Positions 57,203-64,000 of a stretch of 64,000 nucleotides of DNA are shown here, in pieces. Position 1 is the first letter of the stretch. Every line of letters starts with the position of its first letter. Position numbers and translations under genes: made by a program. The notes under the pieces are model-generated. The model worked only from the letters and a program-made list of their open reading frames with translations, had not been told where the DNA came from and searched no databases. Source of the DNA: Toxorhynchites rutilus septentrionalis (Eukaryota > Arthropoda > Insecta > Diptera > Culicidae); assembly GCF_029784135.1 (NCBI RefSeq), contig NC_073744.1:81137935-81201934 (forward strand). The letters run 5' to 3'.

Positions 57203-57960
57203 TTGTCCTTATATCCTTATATTCTCCTTTTCCTTTTCCTTCGCGAGAAATCAAATCCCTTCTTATTAACAATAGAATAAGGTGAAATGTAAATACATAT
57301 TAGATATAAGATAGGCTTAAGAATTGAGTGTAATGAATGTGAGTGTGAATGTGAGAGTGAACATTGTCAACATATCCTTTTATCCCTTCCTTTTCCTGAA
57401 GAAAATATGTCACCCTTCTAAACTCGAGTAGACCGCGAGTAATCGGTTTTCTACACAATTAACTTTAGAATTAAGGAAAAATGTTTATATATACTTGTAA
57501 CAATACAGTCAGGAGTTTGGCTCCTTTAAACTTATGTAACTGAGCCTGTAAAAATAAACGATTTAATAAAAAAAAAATCAGTTCTCATCATCGTTATCAG
57601 GTTACTGTGATTGCTTGGTAAGTGTTTCGCAGTTAACTATAAAATATAGTAAAGTGTAATGTAATTTTCGTTCAAAAAATTACAAAATAAAGTGTCCGAA
57701 ATTTGAATCTAATCTGTCCGAAATTTGATTTTTTTTTATAAATAGTGTCCGAAGTTTGATTCTTATTCGCTTGATTTTAAAAGCATTTTATTCGATGTTT
57801 TTTTATGTTTTCAATCAAATAGGTACCAAAGTAGAAAGCTTAAAAGCATATTGAACTAATTTATTAAAAATATCAACCAAATAATACCTGTGCATAAAGT
57901 TGAGATCTATTTTCTGCATCACATACCTATCACATGCGTCCGAAATATGATTCAGAAGGG

Positions 57961-58738
57961 TATCTCGCTATAGTTTTCAGTCTATACAGGGTGACGCCTA
58001 CTTACACGTTCAACCAAACAAAACAAATCATGTGATTGGTAATCGGCTAACACAATACCTTGTTGTGCGATGAAATACGTATTGAAGATCGAAAAAAAGC
58101 TAAAAGTCCGATAACTTCGTCAAACAAGTTTTTTTTCATATACTCCACAAAAATAGGTTTAACTGTATCTTATTGCTTACGGTATCGGCGCTGTGCAAAT
58201 CTAATATACAAAAAGCACCAGAGGGATCAGTGCTCCTTTTGAGGCGTTCAATATCCCTAGTTGACAACAAAACCTAAATAACAAATGAACTCCCGTTCAT
58301 CGAACGATAGAACACAGATGGGGAAGTTCGCATAAAATTGTAATTGCAGCACAAATGATTGGTGGGAATCTGTGTATCTGCGAGTGGAACGAAAAAATCA
58401 TTCGTACCTAAGGTAAACAGTTCCTAATAGTAGTCGTTTAAGGTAGGACACAAGACTGAGTAACGGATACATTCCATGTTGTTTTTAAGATGTCTCAATA
58501 CTTGCTGTACATTTCGATTCCCGCCACTTTTTACCTATTCAATCGTCGAACGTTTCTCGTTTCCGTTTTCCAAACCGAGCCATTTCCAAATAATTTTTTC
58601 ATAAACTGATTCAAAGTAATGGAAATTCTCACCTATCCGCGATGGTAAAATAAGGAAATCTGTCACCACATACTGATTCATCACTTAAATATTCAGAAGT
58701 TGCATTTAAGATGCATTTATTCAAACAGCAAATCAACG
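57961..58738. other. Stretch with no recognised gene
   Basis: Short frames only. The part from 58250 to 58600 recurs in diverged form at 58940-59250. Confidence 0.3.
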
Positions 58739-59250
58739 TGCAGCAGAACCTTGATTATCCGCGAAGGTTAGTTCCATAGTTAGTCATTTTTCATCGCATC
58801 CGCAGTGACTTTGTCGCCCAGTTCCGAGGATAATCGAGATTCTACTGTATTTCAGTTCAGGAAACTGTTGCTTCGCATATTTTTGTCTAAATTCCCAAAC
58901 CTTTTCACACTTCGATTATATATTACATTTACATTAACAATACCGTTTTTGGGACATTCAGTATCCCTATTTCGCGAACAAGAACAAAAAGTATGGTTTC
59001 ACACTCTTGTCCACTTCCATCCATCAATCGACAGAACGCTGATGGTGGGAATCTGTGTACTGTCGGGACGAACGATGAAATCAATCGTGCTAAGATAAAC
59101 AGTTCACCCAACAAGTTGTGAATGCACGGGCAAGACTGAGAACAATTGTTCGCAGGGTCGCCTCATATCCGCAGTATACTTTTCGATACCCGCCACTTTT
59201 TTTTTGCTATTGTATCATCGGGCGTCTCTCTCTTCATCGAAACAAATGAA
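58250..59250 (+). repeat. Diverged direct repeat of about 350 bp, two units
   Basis: Unit 1 (about 58250-58600) and unit 2 (about 58940-59250) share CAATATCCCTA/CAGTATCCCTA, GGTGGGAATCTGTGTA, CTAAGATAAACAGTTC-like and TTTCGATWCCCGCCACTTTT in the same order. They may be tandem duplicates or decayed LTRs. No coding sequence lies between them. Confidence 0.5.
58739..58850. mobile_element. Small pogo-like MITE
   Basis: CAGCAGAACCTTGATTATCC and the complement of CAGTAGAATCTCGATTATCC face each other 112 bp apart, as in pogo/Tigger-type MITEs. It lies between the two repeat units above. Confidence 0.6.
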
Positions 59251-59890
59251 AACATGATTTTAATCATTCTGTTGGGAATGATTTTTATTTTTAGGAGCAC
59301 ATACAGTGACTCGAATTCGGAATTCAGTGGTATCTTTTCAAATTTCATTATTTTGGTAATATTATTTGAAATATTATATATACTAGCGACAGCGAAAATT
59401 GTCATAACAAATTTCAAAAACTGACTATGTATATTTTGTTCATTGGCCCAAAAAAATGACCTGTGCAAAGTTTCAGCTCAATCGGACATGATTTAGGGGT
59501 ACCTCAAAGCGCTCAAAGTTTTGATTTTTTTCGATGCCAAATGACCTAAAAAGACATAAAACGTCCAGATCTGATTTGAAAAGGCTTATCTAAACACCGA
59601 AACATTTCCAGAATATTCAATTTGCATCCATTTCCACATCCACGATGAACTATGTGGTACAGAAATCCAGCCGCTCACAAAATTTGGCCTGCACAAGGAG
59701 CTCTTGCGTTTCACAGCCGTGGCTTGTACTTTGGTACTATTGCACTTGATGTTCGATGACTCTGAAACCGCCAAAAAACTCTTGTGCTCGTAAAAAGACA
59801 GAAGCCATCATCTCCGGATTATTTTCACCGCATGGACCGCCCAAGAAATATGTTGAATGAATAAATTTCGCGTGTTTTTTTATTTATTTA
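59251..59890. other. Stretch with no recognised gene
   Basis: The segment 59440-59580 (CTCAAAGCGCTCAAAGTTTT, AAACGTCCAGATCTG) is related to the repeated text at 63210-63850. Confidence 0.35.
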
Positions 59891-61113
59891 CTATCTGACC
59901 CGGCAAACTTCGTCTCGCTCAAAATGGATTTTCTGTTATCAATACTTTCAAACATTCACGTTTCTTCACAAAGCGAACGTTTATGGGTTCAATCGCAGGA
60001 CTATTCATTGACCCTTTACAATTTACTTTACAAATTAAGACAGCTCAAACAGGACTCGAATTTTGCGCTTACCAACACATTTGGCGATTCATTTTTATTG
60101 ATATAGTTAGAAGATATAGAAGTACGTCTTTTCAGCTGAAAATCCATTTCCTCTAAAAACGCTTATCACGAAGTTATTTCAGAACATGCGGGAGTTTTTC
60201 GATTTTTTTTCTTTCAGAGTTTTCCGTAAATTTTCATTTGTCATGTTTGGTTGGAATATGGTTAGTTGAAATATGGTGGAGGAGGGAGGTATGTCAAACC
60301 GTCAAAGAAACATTTCTCGTGCCCAAAAACTCTCACATGCCAAACTTGGCTCCATTTGCTTGATTAGTTCTCAAGTTATGCAGAAATTTGGGTTTCATTT
60401 GTATGGCAGCCACCCCCTAAGAGAGGGGGGAGAATTGCCGAACCATCATAGAAACATTTATTGCCTCCTAAGACCTCCATATGCCAGATTTGGTTTCATT
60501 TGCTTGATTAGTTCTCGAGCCCCCTTCACTTAGAGAGGAGGAGGAGTGTCGAACCACCATAGAAAAAAATATTGCCCCTAAAACCTTCATATACCAAATT
60601 TGGTTCCATTTGCTTGAATAGTTCTCGAGTTTTGCGGAAATTTGTGTTTCATTTGTATGGCAGCCACCCCCTTAGAGAGGGGGGGAGCATTGCCGAACCA
60701 TCGTAGAAACATACATTGCCCCCTAAATTTTCCATATACCAGATTTGGTTCCATATGCCAGATTTGGTTCCATTTGCTTAATTAGTTCTCAAGGAATGCA
60801 GGAACTTGTATTTCATTTGTATGGCAGCTCTCACTTAGAAAATGGGAAGAAGTGTCAAATCGCTATATAAATAAATCCTTTTCTTGCTATATTTGGCTCC
60901 ATTTGCTTGATTAGTTCTCGAGCTATGCAGAAATTTGTGTTTCATTTGTATGGCAGCCACCCCCTTAGAGAGGAGGAGGGATCTCGAACCATCATAAGAA
61001 CCTTACCCGGCCCCCAAAACCTTTACATACAAATTTTCACGCTGATCGGTTCAGTTGTTCCCATAAGTCCATAAGAATCAGATAGAAAAACAGACAGAAA
61101 TTTATTTTTGTAT
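59891..61113 (-). mobile_element. Non-autonomous Helitron with tandem modules
   Basis: On the minus strand it starts near ACAAAAATAAATTTCTGTCTG, has about six tandem modules of roughly 165 bp (GGTGGCTGCCATACAAATGA, CTCGAGAACTAATCAAGC), and ends GAAGTTTGCCGGGTCAGATAG. The module number and the end sequence match the Helitron at 24419. The terminal CTAG is ATAG here. No protein frame is present. Confidence 0.72.
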
Positions 61114-62689
61114 ATTTACAATTAATCACAAAATTGAGTATACAGATGCTACTTGACGATACTCTCCATTTATTTGGCGCAGAATATTTAGAATACATTT
61201 CTTCTTTTGATGCATATTAATAACACACTATGCGCGCAAGTAAATTTGGCGAAAAGCTTTTTTGCTAATTATTTATTAATAAACGTTGAAAACAATCTCT
61301 ATTCGGAGCAATGCAAAATTGAGTATACACCCTAAATTTCTCCAAACAAATTAACCTTTTAAGCACGGTTGCGAACTATAATTGTCATAAATCAGGAAGA
61401 AATCCGGTTAGCTCATATGGAATTGTCCGCAAAATTCGTGACGATTTATGAGAAAACAAAAGCATCGTTTTTATAGACAGATAAATGCACGATCATTTGC
61501 CATCTTTCATGTAACTTAAAAATTTTATCCTCCCAGAATGTGTTTGCTTTTACATCGAAAACTGTTCACGGTATTTTTTGCTGTCCATAAAGTCGAAGTT
61601 TTTGCCTTTGAGTAAACTTTGCAAGGACTTGAACCTGATCCAAAAATAATCTGAAGGTGCAATAGCCGATTAGTTCAGCTGGTGGAATAGCACTTCCTAG
61701 CCAGACTCCAAAATAATTTGTAGTGTGGTCAAGAAGACAAAAATACACGTTTACTAATTATGGACTTTGGTTCTGGATCGTTCTGATTCTGGAACGGTAG
61801 TTGTGGGAATGTATCGACTGATTGCTTGGTAGAAGCTCATAATCTAGAATTCCTTCCCAATCCCACCACTCCAAGAGTATGACATTCTTCGGGTAAAGAT
61901 CGGCTTTGGGGTAAGCTAATTATTTCGCTTACCCAAAGTTTTCAGTCGCTAAATGCTACTAAAATGATTTATTTTCATAATCCGTCACGATTCGCTTCAA
62001 ACCGGTTTTTTTTCATTTTTGAAGTGTATCGCAGACCGAGATGCAATCTATGAAAAGTTTTTTTGTCAAATTCTGTGGAACCTACGCATCGTAACGATTT
62101 ACGTAACCAAGTTTTACCAGATCCACATGAACGGTTGTTTTAGGTATCTGTAGCAAAACCGCTTATTTATTTATCGTGCCCCGAAGATTATTCTTGATCA
62201 AAATTTCGATTTGGTATTCATCTGAAGCGGCTTCCCAAACAACTTTATAAAGATTATTAAATATTCTCATTCCTAAAAGTTTCATATATCGCTTTGATGT
62301 ATTTAGATGTTATCTGCTGTGGAATATGTATCTTTTTTGTTTAGCTCGACATAATTTCCAGCAGCTAACATTCCTTTGATTGTTATTGTTCCTAGTATAT
62401 ACTTTTAATCTTCGTTTTATTAAGATTGAATTGAGAGAAAAATTGTTTAGCCGATGTTGAGGAATGTGGTGGATTGATAACGATTGTATAAACACTCCCA
62501 GTAGTGGAAAAGCCAGCGTGTCCCCGGATCGTTTGATCGTTATTATTTTTTCCCAAAAACCTGTAGCACTTTAGTCAATTACAGAAAAATCTGTATTCAG
62601 AATTTATCTGTATTCATAGTCCGTGTTGTGGACTGAATATTTACTCACTAAAAAATAAAAGTATATCAGCATATCATATCCACGGAACA
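61114..62689. other. Stretch with no recognised gene
   Basis: It contains ATTGAGTATACA twice (61135 and 61318), about 180 bp apart in the same orientation, and the GGTTGCGAACTATAATT repeat near 61370. No gene is recognised. Confidence 0.35.
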
Positions 62690-62825
62690 AAGTAGAACTC
62701 AAAAAAGCGTTTGAAGAGATCGGAATGTGCATTCCATCTACAGCAACCAGAAATCTCGCTGAATTGAAGCCACGGCATTTGCAGGCAGTGCTGGATGCCA
62801 AATAGGGCCACACGAAATACTAGGG
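62690..62825 (+). pseudogene. Tc1-type transposase C-terminal tail
   Basis: The plus strand reads KKAFEEIGMCIPSTATRNLA, then ELKPRHLQAVLDAK, a stop, GHTKY and a stop. The usual C-terminus of Tc1-like transposases is a PRRLQAV-x-xAKGGHTKY-type motif, so a glycine codon has become TAG here. The catalytic region is absent. Confidence 0.72.
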
Positions 62826-64000
62826 GATTGATTTTTGTTATCTTTTAACATTTCTGAATAGATTTAACTTTTTTTTTATGAAAAATCTTGAACTGTACAC
62901 TCAATTTCGCCACGTCTGAATTGAAGGTTTTTGTGGGTTTTATCGTGGTGGTGGTGGTGGTGATAACACGAAGTAAAAATGTGACCTTTTAATTTTTTTC
63001 ATTATTACTACATGAGAGTAAAAAGTATCGATTATACATTAATATAAGCCGTTTTCAATTATTTAATTTTTAACCCCAAAAACATAAAAATACCGAACCA
63101 AGTTTATACACTAAATTTTCCGATTGACTGTAGATATCTCAAAGAATCACAAAGGTCTGGTCATAATCGTAACCGTGACAGGTGTCCTGATTTTCAACTC
63201 CGACCAGATGGTATCCCTACTCAAAACGCTCAAAGTTTTGATTTTTGGTCCTTGAAAATGTCTCAAGGGTTTTTCATTAGGTCAATCGAACATGATTTAG
63301 ACACGCTCAAAGTTTTGGTATTTTGACCCTCGAAAATCTCCCAAGGGTTTCAAAAAAAAAAAATTGGTACCAAATGTCTTAAAATTGCATGAAACGTCGA
63401 GATCTGGTGTTAACTCGAAAATTTTGGCCAAAAATCAACCTTTTGAGTGGCCAAAAAAATAAAATTTTGAGTGCTTTGAGGCACCCCTAAATCATGTTCG
63501 ATTGAGTTGGAATTTTGCACAGATCATTTTTTAGACCAATAAACAAAATGTACATGGTCGGTCCTTCGAATTCGATGATGAAATGTTTTCCATACATTCA
63601 TTGTCACTCAGGCTATGTCCCAGAAGGTCCATTTTCGGCCAAAATTTTTTTTTCGAGATGACATCGGATCTCTACGTTTTATACATTTTTAAGCCATTTT
63701 GACATCGCAAAAAAATCATGTATCATGTAAATCGAAAAATAGCCCAAGGAGGGAGAAAGAAAATCGGGGTTTTCAAAAAAAAATTGATGCCGAATGTCTT
63801 ACAATTGCATGAAACGTCGAGATCTACTATCATCTCGAAAAAAAGTTTTATCAAAAATCGAAACTCTGGGACTCAGTCTTTTTTTCGGAATACGAAGCAA
63901 AACATATGGTTTAGGGTGCCAATGAAAATGAAAATGGAAGATTTTTGAAATTCGAGATGATAATCTTCATTGGCACCTAATACACTGCGTTTCACAACTA
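62826..64000. repeat. Repeat-derived tail of the window
   Basis: A GTGGTGGTGGTGGTGGT run lies at 62946. From 63210 on, the phrases CTCAAAGTTTTG, GAAACGTCGAGATCT and CTCGAAAA recur two or three times at 150-400 bp spacing, partly as inverted units (TGGCACC near 63915 and 63972). They are non-coding and of unknown family. Confidence 0.45.

Larger units (their letters stand above)
50769..57576 (+). mobile_element. Nearly full-length I-clade LINE (MosquI-like)
   Basis: It is bounded by the duplication ATCAGTT (50762-50768 and 57577-57583), has a GC-rich 5' untranslated region of about 440 bp, ORF1, ORF2 and a 3' region ending AATAAACGATTTAATAAAAAA. The presence of the whole 5' region suggests full-length integration. 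ORF1 and ORF2 each carry a few lesions, and a hAT-like MITE interrupts ORF2 at 56233. Confidence 0.88.
50494..57960 (+). mobile_element. TA-flanked MITE, copy 3, split by a LINE
   Basis: Left CCATTCTGAATCATATTTCG and right CGAAATATGATTCAGAAGGG lie next to TA. The left part (50494-50768) and right part (57577-57960) align without a gap to copy 1, with the LINE and its ATCAGTT duplication between them. Confidence 0.85.

Noticed and set aside
62604..62813. A minus-strand frame with FLVAVDGMHIPI, resembling a Harbinger DDE motif
   Set aside because: The plus strand encodes the Tc1 C-terminal HLQAVLDAK/GHTKY tail in the same bases, which is the better explanation.

Overview
This is eukaryotic nuclear DNA that is rich in transposable elements, most likely from a culicine mosquito and probably Aedes. 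The evidence is a Feilai-type tRNA-derived SINE ending in GAA repeats, an intact ITmD37E (DD37E) transposon, I-clade LINEs that carry RNase H, insect-type Helitron ends, and core-histone fragments of dipteran type. Only one conventional host gene is clear: the two 3'-most coding exons of an SLC17-type solute transporter, minus strand, 39.6-41.5 kb. A possible terminal exon of a second host gene lies at 22.3-22.7 kb. Everything else recognisable is mobile DNA, mostly nested.

Layout. 0-19.7 kb is a decayed Ty1/copia element on the minus strand. It is split by a PIF/Harbinger element (1925-16814, TTA target duplication), by a Tc1/mariner-like MITE (from 16900) that itself holds a hAT-like insert with an 8-bp duplication, and by an intact ITmD37E (18372-19669). 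The Harbinger carries a HARBI1 transposase on the plus strand and a MADF-BESS gene on the minus strand. Its transposase exon is split by a roughly 10 kb histone-bearing element (copy A, about 2423-12406). Copy A in turn contains an I-clade LINE, a second related element (R1) and, inside R1, the SINE. 20.5-21.6 kb is a TIR element at TTAA. 24.4-29.0 kb is a Helitron split by a second histone-bearing element (copy B), inverted relative to A. 29.1-36.0 kb is a fold-back element split by a third relative (R2), which carries three histone H3 pseudogenes, two of them in a 1.4 kb palindrome. 37.1-38.0 kb is a mariner remnant.

39.2-41.5 kb is the transporter. 41.7-44.7 kb holds three Helitron pieces. 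45.8-49.5 kb holds two different non-LTR fragments, the second split by another copy of the TA-flanked MITE. 50.5-58.0 kb is a third copy of that MITE, split by an almost full-length I-clade LINE, which is itself split by a hAT-like MITE. 59.9-61.1 kb is another Helitron, and 62.7-62.8 kb is the tail of a Tc1 transposase.

The most unusual content is a family of elements (A, B, R1, R2 and C). They share an end palindrome, GACGTAGGACTACGTC, and a second end with a short hairpin followed by GACGTAGGACTA. A, B and R2 carry degraded histone H2A or H3 genes, in places with a TATA box, 5' leader or 3' histone stem-loop. I do not recognise this family. Reading frames were traced by eye, so boundaries are approximate unless a target duplication is quoted.
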